From assembly GCA_964620045.1 (NCBI GenBank), contig CAZUJL010000001.1:434001-498000 (forward strand): 64,000 nucleotides of DNA. The letters run 5' to 3'. Shown piece by piece: positions 42,826-50,396 of this stretch. Numbering within the stretch: position 1 is the stretch's first letter; every line of letters begins with the position of its first letter. Origin of the DNA: VFKU01 sp964620045 (lineage in GTDB: Bacteria; Hydrogenedentota; Hydrogenedentia; Hydrogenedentales; GCA-2746185). Made by a program: the position numbers and the translations under genes. The notes under the pieces are model-generated. The model had not been told where the DNA came from, searched no databases, and saw only the letters and a program-made list of their open reading frames with translations.

Positions 42826-44316
42826 TTATTTCGGTGTGGGAGCGTCGAGACGCGCCAATGCGTTGCGTGCGTTTTGCAGGCTGAGGGTCCAAGTGCGGCC
42901 GGGGCGTGTGGCCAGATCTTGTTTCTGTTTCAACAGCCGCTCGGTGAGCGCTTGGCGGTCGGACTCGTCGAGATGAGGCAACTTGTCGACGAGCGCCGGA
43001 ATGGCGTCCACACTCTTTATGTCCAGAAACCATGCGTCCCAGTCTTCGGACGACTGCTCAGCGTTTGGGTCTTCAACCGAGCTTGAATCGCTCAGCCGCA
43101 CGGCGAGGCTGTCGGGGCTCATCACTGCGAGCACGAAGACCGCGGCATAGCCCGACAGTAGGAACCCCCACGCGAAGTTGCGGAAGCGATTGCCAACGAT
43201 CGTGATGTATAGCCAGGCGAAGGCGATGGCGAGCCACGCGATGAACCACGCGGCGTACAGGCGCGCGGGGGTGACGCCGTAAGTGTCGATGTAGAGACTG
43301 AGGCGGTGCAGCGCGGAGGCGATGATCACGCCTACGCAGGCGATCAGCACGCCGGAGACCACTTTATATGCGCGGCGGGCCTGTTGCGACGTGCCCTGCA
43401 TCACGGTGGCGCTGCCGACCAGCATCGCGAGGGACAGTGCGGCGACGGCGGTGAGCTCGAAGAAACCCTGGCGGGCGTACTCGGAGTAGGTCAGGTTGGC
43501 GGCGTTGCGCACGTGCTCGTGGCCGCCGAAGAAGTGTGGCAGTTGGATCGCGACGAAGCACAGAAACAGCGCGGAGATGAGTCCGAGCGCGACGTTGATT
43601 TCGATCGCGCCCCAGACAATCAACGCCGGATTTTCTTCGCGCGGCGTTCGTGTGCGGGGCGTGCCTTCAAAATAGATAACGAATGCGACCGCGGCCGCCG
43701 CGCCGAAGAACAGCGTGAGGAACACGTGTTCCGCTAGGTTGTCGAAATCAATGTTGAGCGCATCGACGAACCATTTCTTGAAGGTCGGGTCGGCCTCGCT
43801 GAAGAGGGCGCCGAAAATGAGCAAGGCCGGGATGGCGATGACGACACCCCAGATCGTCGACAGGGCCGTCGCGGCGACGGGCCGGCCTTGCGCGTTCATC
43901 TGCTGCTGGAGCCCGCGCAGGACTTGGGGCGGCACGGTGAGCACGGACAATCCCACGTAGAACGCGTCGATGATGTATTCGTGTGGATAGGCCACGCGCA
44001 GGCTTCGGCCGAAGGCGCTGATGGCGGTGAGAATGCAGGAGACGAAGATGGTGAGCGCCAGGAACGGTTTCAGGGGCTCGCCTTCGCGCACGGAGAACAG
44101 AATGGCGGCCACGATGCCCGCGGCGAGCGGGAGATTGTTGGCGACGCCGCGGCGTCCGGCTTTCCACTGCACGCACGCAATGACGCCCAACACGCCGACG
44201 ACCCAGACGGTGAAATTGATGCCGACGGGCCCGGGCTGGAACAGCCAACTGGCCGCGAGGCCGAAGAGCAGCGCCGTGACGACTAACCCCAGCACACCGA
44301 ATGGAAATTGCTTCAT
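42826..44316 (-). CDS. DUF4173 membrane protein 2
   Basis: A 496-residue paralogue of the protein at 41258, with the same N-terminal pattern (MKQFPFGVLGLVVTALLFGL) and the shared motifs INVALGLISALFLCFVAIQ and YSEYARQGFFELTAVAALSL. The two genes are in tandem 86 bp apart, each with its own operator. They look like a duplication followed by divergence. The role is unknown; possibly membrane stress or envelope maintenance under control of the adjacent winged-helix protein. Confidence 0.8.
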   Translation of the reverse strand: MKQFPFGVLGLVVTALLFGLAASWLFQPGPVGINFTVWVVGVLGVIACVQWKAGRRGVANNLPLAAGIVAAILFSVREGEPLKPFLALTIFVSCILTAISAFGRSLRVAYPHEYIIDAFYVGLSVLTVPPQVLRGLQQQMNAQGRPVAATALSTIWGVVIAIPALLIFGALFSEADPTFKKWFVDALNIDFDNLAEHVFLTLFFGAAAAVAFVIYFEGTPRTRTPREENPALIVWGAIEINVALGLISALFLCFVAIQLPHFFGGHEHVRNAANLTYSEYARQGFFELTAVAALSLAMLVGSATVMQGTSQQARRAYKVVSGVLIACVGVIIASALHRLSLYIDTYGVTPARLYAAWFIAWLAIAFAWLYITIVGNRFRNFAWGFLLSGYAAVFVLAVMSPDSLAVRLSDSSSVEDPNAEQSSEDWDAWFLDIKSVDAIPALVDKLPHLDESDRQALTERLLKQKQDLATRPGRTWTLSLQNARNALARLDAPTPK

Positions 44317-44341
44317 GTCTCGCGCGTTCCTTTTATAGAGT

Positions 44342-44358
44342 ACTTGTCATCATAAAGT
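44342..44358 (-). promoter_or_regulatory. Operator site B upstream of DUF4173 gene 2
   Basis: ACTTGTCATCATAAAGT, a degenerate copy of site A, 26 bp upstream of the start codon at 44316. The second arm (AAAGT) is identical to the other two sites. Confidence 0.6.
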
Positions 44359-44421
44359 TTTACGAGACGCCACGATCAATGTGAAGTCTATAGTGGAATT
44401 GTTGAGGCACCGGTGTGCGAG

Positions 44422-44463
44422 ATTGCTTCGGCATTCCGCCTCTTGGCGGAATGCCGAAGCAAT
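44422..44463. repeat. Perfect 19-bp inverted repeat beyond the regulator gene
   Basis: Arms at 44422-44440 and 44445-44463 pair exactly around a TCTT loop, with a cggcattccgcc core. It lies 11 bp past the stop of the winged-helix gene on the minus strand. No T run follows, so it is more like a REP-type hairpin than a simple terminator, though it may end that transcript. Confidence 0.75.
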
Positions 44464-44473
44464 GACGAAGGGA

Positions 44474-44845
44474 TCATGGATCGCGAACGGCGGCGATCAG
44501 CTTTTCCATGTGCGCGAGGTAATCCTCCAGGGCCTTGCGGCCTTTTTTGGTGAGGCGGAATTCCGTGCGCGGGACGCGGCCATCAAAGCCTTTTTTGCAG
44601 TCGACATAGCCCGCGGCCTCGAGCTTCTGCGTGTGGATGCTGAGGTTGCCGTCGGTGAGGTCGAGCAGTTTTTTGAGGTCGGTGAAGGACAAGGCGTCGT
44701 TCACGGCCAGCGTGCTGACGATGGCGAGGCGCGTGCGCTCGTGGATGACGGCGTTGAAATTCTCTTCCTTCATGGCGGCATTCCCACCCGGCAGGGCACG
44801 CAGGCCCTCGGGCGCTTTCTTGCGGGCTGTGTTTTCGCGCGGCAT
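44474..44845 (-). CDS. Winged-helix transcriptional regulator (HTH_34 type)
   Basis: A 123-residue protein with a winged helix: RTRLAIVSTLAVNDALSFTD, LTDGNLSIHTQKLEAAGYV and the wing KKGFDGRVPRTEFRLTKKG. It is related to MarR/ArsR-type and HTH_34 families; the first 25 residues are a basic extension. GGAGG lies 7 bp before the ATG at 44845; a start at 44773 (MKEENFNAVI) is the alternative. It is coupled to the membrane protein gene 3 bp upstream and probably represses its own operon and the two DUF4173 genes through the ACTTT...AAAGT sites. Confidence 0.85.
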   Translation of the reverse strand: MPRENTARKKAPEGLRALPGGNAAMKEENFNAVIHERTRLAIVSTLAVNDALSFTDLKKLLDLTDGNLSIHTQKLEAAGYVDCKKGFDGRVPRTEFRLTKKGRKALEDYLAHMEKLIAAVRDP

Positions 44846-44848
44846 TGA

Positions 44849-45559
44849 TCAACCTCCGTGGCGTCGCGCAATGATGAAACCGAAGACGATGTGCAGGCCG
44901 CCGAACGCGGCGGCGAGCACGAGATCGTACGGATAGACTGCGCCGGGCAGTCCCTCGATGGGCGTGACGGGCAGATAGAACGTGCTGACGCCGGCGAACA
45001 TGAAGAGCACGCCCATGACGGGAATGAGGCGGATGGAGAACGCGCCGCCGGTGATGACGGCCGCGCCGTAGAGCATCATCCACATGCCGGGCATGAGGCG
45101 GATAAGGTTGAGCTGGTAGAACACTTCGCTGAGCGCGATGCCGGCGACGATGGCGGGCGCGAAATTGAGCATGAACTTGCGACCGGCGCCGCGCCAGACG
45201 GGTGTAGCTTGTTCGCGGCATTTGTAGAGCATCGCGAGCAGGCCGACGCCGCAGGCGAAAATCGCGACGGCGAACCAGAACGCGAGCCAGCGTTCGTCGC
45301 CGGTGCCGGCCAACTCGCGGCCGCGGATTAGCGGCAACAGGGCCTCCACCGTGTGGCGGGCCTGGGCCTGCGTGGCGTACCACGCGCCGATCAGCGCGAC
45401 GACGCCCATGCCCATCATGCCGATGCCGGAGACGCCCGTGAACGACGCGGAGTTCGCCATCGTGGTGCGGATGAAGGCAAGGTTGTCGGCCGCGCGCACG
45501 TGGAGCGAGGCGCGGGCGGCGTCCAACTCGCGGACCGGCTCGGGCGAATAGAGGTGCAT
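44849..45559 (-). CDS. Membrane protein in the winged-helix operon
   Basis: A 236-residue protein with about 6 membrane segments and a cytoplasmic N-terminus (MHLYSPEPVRELDAARASLH). Two short hydrophobic hairpins near residues 45-65 and 90-110 are followed by four more helices. I do not recognise it as a named family. It is the first gene of the operon that ends in the winged-helix regulator, so it is probably under that regulator's control. It may be a sensor or transporter subunit of the same system. Confidence 0.75.
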   Translation of the reverse strand: MHLYSPEPVRELDAARASLHVRAADNLAFIRTTMANSASFTGVSGIGMMGMGVVALIGAWYATQAQARHTVEALLPLIRGRELAGTGDERWLAFWFAVAIFACGVGLLAMLYKCREQATPVWRGAGRKFMLNFAPAIVAGIALSEVFYQLNLIRLMPGMWMMLYGAAVITGGAFSIRLIPVMGVLFMFAGVSTFYLPVTPIEGLPGAVYPYDLVLAAAFGGLHIVFGFIIARRHGG

Positions 45560-45580
45560 GGCGTATGCCTCCCGAAGGCT

Positions 45581-45609
45581 ACTTTATGCTACAAAGTGAA
45601 TACTGTCAA
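45581..45609 (-). promoter_or_regulatory. Promoter with operator site C for the winged-helix operon
   Basis: On the minus strand TTGACA (45604-45609) and TAAAGT (45581-45586) are 17 bp apart, a strong promoter. Operator ACTTTATGCTACAAAGT (45581-45597) covers the spacer and the -10, so binding would block RNA polymerase: the expected geometry for autorepression. Confidence 0.75.
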
Positions 45610-45654
45610 GGGGGCGAAAAGTTGCAGGCATTGCTTGGGAATTAGGGGAAGAAT

Positions 45655-45687
45655 GGGACTTATAGGACCTATGAGACCTATACGACC
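45655..45687. repeat. Short degenerate tandem repeat, second copy
   Basis: The units gggacttata, ggacctatga and gacctatacg match the repeat at 2851-2885. It lies in the 137-bp gap between the winged-helix operon promoter and the end of guaA. Confidence 0.5.
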
Positions 45688-45696
45688 GACGCCAGC

Positions 45697-47244
45697 TCAC
45701 TCCCACTCGATGGTCGCGGGGGGCTTGCTGGTGACGTCGTACATGACGCGGTTGATGTGGCGGACTTCGTTGCAGATGCGGGTGGAGGTGCGCGCGAGGA
45801 CGTCGGGCGGGAAGCGGAACCAGTCTGCTGTCATGGCGTCTTCGGAGGTTACGGCGCGCAAGCTGCAGACTTCTTCGTAGGTGCGTTCGTCGCCCTGGAC
45901 GCCGACGCTGCGCACGGGGAGTAGCACGACGAGCGCCTGCCAGATGTCGCGGTAGAGTCCGGCGCGGATGATTTCGTCGATGAAGATGGCGTCGGCTTCG
46001 CGGAGCGTTTCGAGGCGCTCCTTCGTGATCGCGCCGACGCAGCGCACGCCCAGGCCGGGGCCGGGGAACGGGTGGCGCCAGACGATGTCGTCGGGCAGGC
46101 CGAGTTCGTGGCCGAGCGCGCGGACTTCATCCTTAAACAGTTCGCGGAGCGGCTCGAGGAGCTGCATATTCATTTTTTCCGGCAGACCGCCGACGTTGTG
46201 GTGCGACTTGATGGTGACGGAGGGGCCGCCGGTGGCGCTGACGGATTCGATCACGTCGGGGTACAGCGTGCCCTGCGCGAGGAAGTCCATGTGGCCGAGC
46301 TTGGTGGCTTCTTCTTCGAAGACTTCGACGAACAGGCGGCCGATGATCTTGCGCTTCTGCTCGGGCTCGGTGACGCCGGCGAGCGCGTCGAGGAAGCGCT
46401 TTTCGGCGTCGACGTAAATCAGGTTGATGTGGAAATTGCCGCGGAAGACTTTCTGCACGAGCTCGGCCTCGCCCTTGCGCAGCAGGCCGTTGTTCACGAA
46501 GACACAGGTGAGTTGGTCGCCGATGGCGCGGTGGATGAGCACGGCCGCGACGGAGGAATCGACGCCGCCGCTGAGCCCGCAGAGTACGCGCTTCTTCCCC
46601 ACTTTCTCGCGGACGCCGTCGATGGCGAGCTGCGCGAACTCGCCCATGGTCCACGAGGCGTCGTGGCCGCAGATGGCGTGCGCGAAGTTGCGGTACAACA
46701 GGCGGCCCTGCGGCGTGTGGACGACCTCGGGGTGGAACTGCACGGCGTACATTTTCGCGGCGGGATTGGCGAAGGCCGCGTAGGGGCAGTTGTCAGTCGT
46801 GCCGAAGACGTTAAAGCCGGTCGGGATTTTGGTGACCATGTCGCCGTGGCTCATCCACACCTGCGCGTGCGCGTCCATGCCGGCGAGCAGGCCAGTGGTG
46901 TCTTTGTGGTCGAGGTGCGCAATGCCGAATTCGCGTTTGGTGGCGCGTTCGACCTTGCCGCCGAGTTCCTGAGCCATGAGCTGCGCGCCATAGCAAATGC
47001 CGAGGATGGGCACGCCGAGTTCGAACACGCGCGGGTCGCATTTCGGCGCGCCGGGCGCGTGAACGCTGGCCGGGCCTCCGGAAAGGATGATGCCGGCGGG
47101 TTTGTGTTTTTTTATCTCGTCGATCGAGGCGTTGAACGGCAGGATGAGGCTGAACACGTTCGCCTCGCGCACGCGGCGCGCGATCAGTTTGGAATACTGC
47201 GCGCCGAAGTCGAGAACGAGGATTGGGTTGGATTCGGGGTTCAT
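45697..47244 (-). CDS. guaA: GMP synthase (glutamine-hydrolysing)
   Basis: A 515-residue enzyme that converts XMP to GMP. The class I glutamine amidotransferase domain (1-190) has the nucleophile in LGICYGAQLM (Cys84) and the usual His/Glu pair. The ATP-pyrophosphatase domain follows with the SGGVDSS P-loop near residue 225. The C-terminal dimerisation domain has RPRxxxDC-like features and ends in KPPATIEWE, the universal family ending. It lies downstream of guaB on the minus strand but is separated from it by a GxxExxY cassette; its own SD region is AT-rich and weak (AATAATTC before the ATG). Confidence 0.97.
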   Translation of the reverse strand: MNPESNPILVLDFGAQYSKLIARRVREANVFSLILPFNASIDEIKKHKPAGIILSGGPASVHAPGAPKCDPRVFELGVPILGICYGAQLMAQELGGKVERATKREFGIAHLDHKDTTGLLAGMDAHAQVWMSHGDMVTKIPTGFNVFGTTDNCPYAAFANPAAKMYAVQFHPEVVHTPQGRLLYRNFAHAICGHDASWTMGEFAQLAIDGVREKVGKKRVLCGLSGGVDSSVAAVLIHRAIGDQLTCVFVNNGLLRKGEAELVQKVFRGNFHINLIYVDAEKRFLDALAGVTEPEQKRKIIGRLFVEVFEEEATKLGHMDFLAQGTLYPDVIESVSATGGPSVTIKSHHNVGGLPEKMNMQLLEPLRELFKDEVRALGHELGLPDDIVWRHPFPGPGLGVRCVGAITKERLETLREADAIFIDEIIRAGLYRDIWQALVVLLPVRSVGVQGDERTYEEVCSLRAVTSEDAMTADWFRFPPDVLARTSTRICNEVRHINRVMYDVTSKPPATIEWE

Positions 47245-47253
47245 GAATTATTT

Positions 47254-47709
47254 GCCACGGATGAACACAGATAAACACGGATAAATGAACCGCTACCCAT
47301 GCACATCAGAGGACAATCCTTTTGATTTGGACTTTGGCCGTGCCGAAATTAAGGAGCAGCGCAACCTTGAGATTTGTGGCACGGAGATAATTCAAGCACT
47401 GAGCCATATGGATATCTTCGAATGCGCGTGCCGCCTTCAGTTCGACGATGACCTCGCTGTTAACAAGTATGTCGGCGTAAAACTCGCCTACGACGACATT
47501 GTCGTACTTCACTTGCAACGGAAATTGCTGCTCCGCCTTCAATCCACCCTGCCGAAGTTCATGCACTAGGGCCTTCTCGTAAACACTTTCTAAAAACCCG
47601 ACGCCCAATCCATTTGAAACCGTGTACGCACAGCCTATGATTCGCTCGGTAAGCTCTTCATGCTGCATTGGATTTGATCTATCTGTGTTTATCCGTGTTC
47701 ATCCGTGGC
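47254..47709. mobile_element. GxxExxY cassette bounded by inverted repeats
   Basis: A 29-bp arm at 47254-47282 and its reverse complement at 47681-47709 differ at only 2 positions (shared stretch GCCACGGATGAACAC, then GATAAACAC). They enclose one gene, GxxExxY, and nothing else. The left arm starts 9 bp from the guaA start codon and the right arm ends 3 bp before the guaB stop. No transposase is present. This looks like a small non-autonomous mobile or dispersed unit. Confidence 0.65.
47306..47668 (-). CDS. GxxExxY family protein
   Basis: A 120-residue protein with the name-giving motif GFLESVYEKAL near residue 25. It has LQVKYDNVVVGEFYADILVN and IVELKAARAFEDIHMAQCLN, with a Glu-x-Lys pair reminiscent of PD-(D/E)xK nucleases. 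Composition is AT-richer than its neighbours. Members of this family occur as many scattered copies per genome and have no proven role. The gene sits within the inverted repeat at 47254-47709. Confidence 0.85.
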   Translation of the reverse strand: MQHEELTERIIGCAYTVSNGLGVGFLESVYEKALVHELRQGGLKAEQQFPLQVKYDNVVVGEFYADILVNSEVIVELKAARAFEDIHMAQCLNYLRATNLKVALLLNFGTAKVQIKRIVL

Positions 47710-47712
47710 TAA

Positions 47713-49185
47713 TTACCTCGGCATCTGGTAGTTGGGCGGTTCTTCGGTGATGGTGATGGAGTGCGGGTGTGATTCGTGGATGGTGGCGGCGGTGACGCGG
47801 ACGAATTCGGATTTGGTGCGGAAGTCGCCGAGGTTTTTGCAGCCGGTGTAGCCCATGCCGGAGCGGAGGCCGCCCATGAGTTGGTGGACGGTGTCGCCCA
47901 GGTTGCCGCGGTAGGGCACGCGGCCTTCGACGCCTTCGGGGACGAGTTTGGAGGCTTCGGACACGTCGTGCTGCATGTAGCGCGCCTTGCTGCCGCGTTG
48001 CATGGCCTTGATGGAGCCCATGCCGCGGTAGACCTTGAAGGTGCGGCCCTCGTAGAGGACGGTGTCGCCGGGGGACTCGGCCGTACCGGCGAAGAGCGAG
48101 CCGATCATGACGCTGTGCGCGCCGGCGGCGAGCGCTTTGGCCACGTCGCCGGAGTAGCGGATGCCGCCGTCGGCGATGACGGGCACGCCGCTCTTGGAGG
48201 CCTCGGCGACGACGTCGAGCACGGCGGTGAGCTGTGGCATGCCGGCGCCGGAAATAATGCGCGTGGTGCAGATGGAGCCGGGACCGACGCCGACCTTCAC
48301 GGCGTCCACGCCGGCGGCAATGAGTTCGCGCGCGCCGGCGGCGGTGACCACGTTGCCCGCGACGACGTCCATGTTCGGGAATTTCGTCTTGACGCGGCCG
48401 ACCATGTCGATGACCATCTGGCTGTGACCGTGCGCGGTGTCGATGACGAGCGCGTCGACGCGCGCAGCGATGAGCGCGTTCGCGCGATCGAGTTCGCCGG
48501 GCGTGACGCCGATGGCGGCGGCGACGCGGAGGCGGCCCATCGAGTCGCGGTTGGCCTGCGGGTAGGCTGTGACCTTGTTGATGTCCTTAATCGTGAGCAG
48601 GCCTTGCAGATTGCCGTTCTTGTCGACGATCGGCAATTTTTCGATGCGGTGCTTGTGCAGGAGTTTCTTGGCTTCTTCCATCGTGGTGCCGGCGGGGACA
48701 GTGACGAGGTCGTCCTTCGTCATCACCTCGCCGATGGGTTGGTCCCAGTCTTCCTGGAAGCGCAGGTCGCGATTCGTGAGGATGCCGACGAGCTTACCCT
48801 TCGGGTCTGTGATGGGCACGCCGGAGACGTGGTAGCGGGCCATGAGTTCTTCGGCCTCGCGCACGGGGCGATCGGGCGTGAGCGTAAACGGATCGGAAAT
48901 GATGCCGGCCTGCGAGCGCTTTACCTTGTCGACTTCGAGCGCCTGCTCGTCGATCGTGAGGTTCTTGTGGACGACGCCGATGCCGCCTTCCTGCGCGAGC
49001 GCGATGGCAAGGCGCGCCTCGGTAACGGTGTCCATCGCAGCGGAGACGACGGGAATATTCAGCGGCACATTGCGCGTGAACAGCGTCTGCAGGTTAATCG
49101 CGCTCGGGAGGACGTCCGATTTTGCCGGTTTCAGGAGGACGTCGTCGAAGGAGAAGCCTTCGGAAAATCTATCCTCGGAATGCAT
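47713..49185 (-). CDS. guaB: IMP dehydrogenase
   Basis: A 490-residue enzyme catalysing the NAD-dependent oxidation of IMP to XMP, the first committed step to GMP. A TIM barrel with the catalytic Cys in GPGSICTTR near residue 305 is interrupted by a pair of CBS domains (about 95-205), and the active-site flap contains YRGMGSIKAMQRGSKARY. It starts MHSEDRFSEGFSFDDVLLKP. It has a strong promoter at 49264-49293 and would normally be followed directly by guaA. Confidence 0.98.
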   Translation of the reverse strand: MHSEDRFSEGFSFDDVLLKPAKSDVLPSAINLQTLFTRNVPLNIPVVSAAMDTVTEARLAIALAQEGGIGVVHKNLTIDEQALEVDKVKRSQAGIISDPFTLTPDRPVREAEELMARYHVSGVPITDPKGKLVGILTNRDLRFQEDWDQPIGEVMTKDDLVTVPAGTTMEEAKKLLHKHRIEKLPIVDKNGNLQGLLTIKDINKVTAYPQANRDSMGRLRVAAAIGVTPGELDRANALIAARVDALVIDTAHGHSQMVIDMVGRVKTKFPNMDVVAGNVVTAAGARELIAAGVDAVKVGVGPGSICTTRIISGAGMPQLTAVLDVVAEASKSGVPVIADGGIRYSGDVAKALAAGAHSVMIGSLFAGTAESPGDTVLYEGRTFKVYRGMGSIKAMQRGSKARYMQHDVSEASKLVPEGVEGRVPYRGNLGDTVHQLMGGLRSGMGYTGCKNLGDFRTKSEFVRVTAATIHESHPHSITITEEPPNYQMPR

Positions 49186-49263
49186 TGCGCCCCTCGCTCA
49201 AAAATAGGAGAAAGTTGCTTGCGCCAGCCGGATACTGGCAGCGGAAGGGCCACCAGTTTCAGG

Positions 49264-49293
49264 ATTATACGGATGCGGTATGGGGGTGTTCAA
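49264..49293 (-). promoter_or_regulatory. Sigma70 promoter of guaB
   Basis: On the minus strand TTGAAC (49288-49293) and a consensus TATAAT (49264-49269) are 18 bp apart. The resulting 5' UTR is about 70-75 nt. Confidence 0.8.
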
Positions 49294-49313
49294 CTGAGGG
49301 CGTCTGGCATGCG

Positions 49314-50366
49314 TCAGAAGTTCTGCAGGTGCTGAAAAACGAAGCCGTTGAGGTAGGGCGTGGAGAACGCGAAGGCCACGAAAAACATGATGAAGTACAT
49401 GCCGTGCCAGGGGCTTTCGTCCAGCAGTTCATACACGATGTACACGAGCGCCATCGCTTGCAGGGCGGAAATGATCACCGTGATGAGTGCGGCGCGGGCG
49501 GCGTCGTTCCCGAACAGGGGCAGCATGATGAGGCCGAGGATTTTGATCGCGGCGAACGGCATGCTGAGGGACAGGGCGGAGAAAATATTTCTGACGATCT
49601 GTTCCTTGGTGAGGGCGCTCGTGAAAAGCAGGCTCATGAACGCACCGACGAATACGCCCGCTGAAGTGGAGAGCAGCACCCACGCCTGATACAGCACCCA
49701 CGGAATGAGAGCAAGGTTGTTCACGTCACCAACGCTCGGGGAGCGCGCGAGGCTCCAATCCCCTTCCAGGATTGGCACCTGGATATCCACATTTTCGAGC
49801 AGGTATACGGCGCCAAAAAATAGCAACGCGATGGCGACTACGATCGCCTTCAGGGCGAGGGATTTGAATCGTCGCCGTGCGGAAGTCTGCCGATAGCGGA
49901 GCGTGTCAGCGCGATCGATGCGCTCGCGCGGGCGGCGGGGCACATCGGGCGCGTCGACGATGTGCTTGAGCCGCTCGGGCGTTCCCGCGCTGCCCTGGTT
50001 CGCGCAGATGTAGCACAGAATGCCACTGGAAGATTCGAGACGATCCCAGTCTCCGCGCAGCTCGCGTCCGCAGCGCGAGCAATGTTCGGCGGATGCACCT
50101 TCGTATGCGGCCGCGGTGTAGTTGCGAAACCGGGCCGAGAAATCAGTGGTGCCTTGATCTTCTTCGAACGGACTGCGCGCGCGTTTCGTGGCGCGTGTGG
50201 GTGAAGCTGTCGCGGGAGGATCCGAATCGGTGACGAGTGCGGGCGCGTCCTCGGGAACGGCGAGTTCCTTGCCGCAGGCGGCGCAGGATGTCCATTTACC
50301 CCGGCGATCGGGCGGTACGCGGTTGTCGCATCCGCAATCGCATGTTACGTGCAAGAGACTGGACAT
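49314..50366 (-). CDS. Zinc-ribbon membrane protein 2
   Basis: About 350 residues. A first zinc ribbon (TCDCGCDNRV, CAACGKEL) at the N-terminus, a low-complexity linker with SPFEE, and a second Cys motif (HCSRCGRELRG, CYICANQG) are followed by 5 membrane segments from about residue 180. It aligns with its neighbour at 50397 across both Cys motifs and the linker, so the pair is a tandem duplication with a divergent membrane half. The ATG at 50366 was chosen by that alignment. Function is unknown; the zinc ribbons might bind nucleic acid or protein at the membrane. Confidence 0.75.
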   Translation of the reverse strand: MSSLLHVTCDCGCDNRVPPDRRGKWTSCAACGKELAVPEDAPALVTDSDPPATASPTRATKRARSPFEEDQGTTDFSARFRNYTAAAYEGASAEHCSRCGRELRGDWDRLESSSGILCYICANQGSAGTPERLKHIVDAPDVPRRPRERIDRADTLRYRQTSARRRFKSLALKAIVVAIALLFFGAVYLLENVDIQVPILEGDWSLARSPSVGDVNNLALIPWVLYQAWVLLSTSAGVFVGAFMSLLFTSALTKEQIVRNIFSALSLSMPFAAIKILGLIMLPLFGNDAARAALITVIISALQAMALVYIVYELLDESPWHGMYFIMFFVAFAFSTPYLNGFVFQHLQNF

Positions 50367-50396
50367 GAGCCGCTCATTCATCAGCAACGTGCGTTC

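Noticed and set aside
47285..47569. 94-codon plus-strand frame within the GxxExxY cassette
   Set aside because: It is antisense to the GxxExxY gene, which has the family motif; no SD or homology supports it.
46072..49335. Long open frames on the plus strand opposite guaA and guaB
   Set aside because: guaA and guaB are beyond doubt; the antisense frames are His/Val/Asp-rich shadows.
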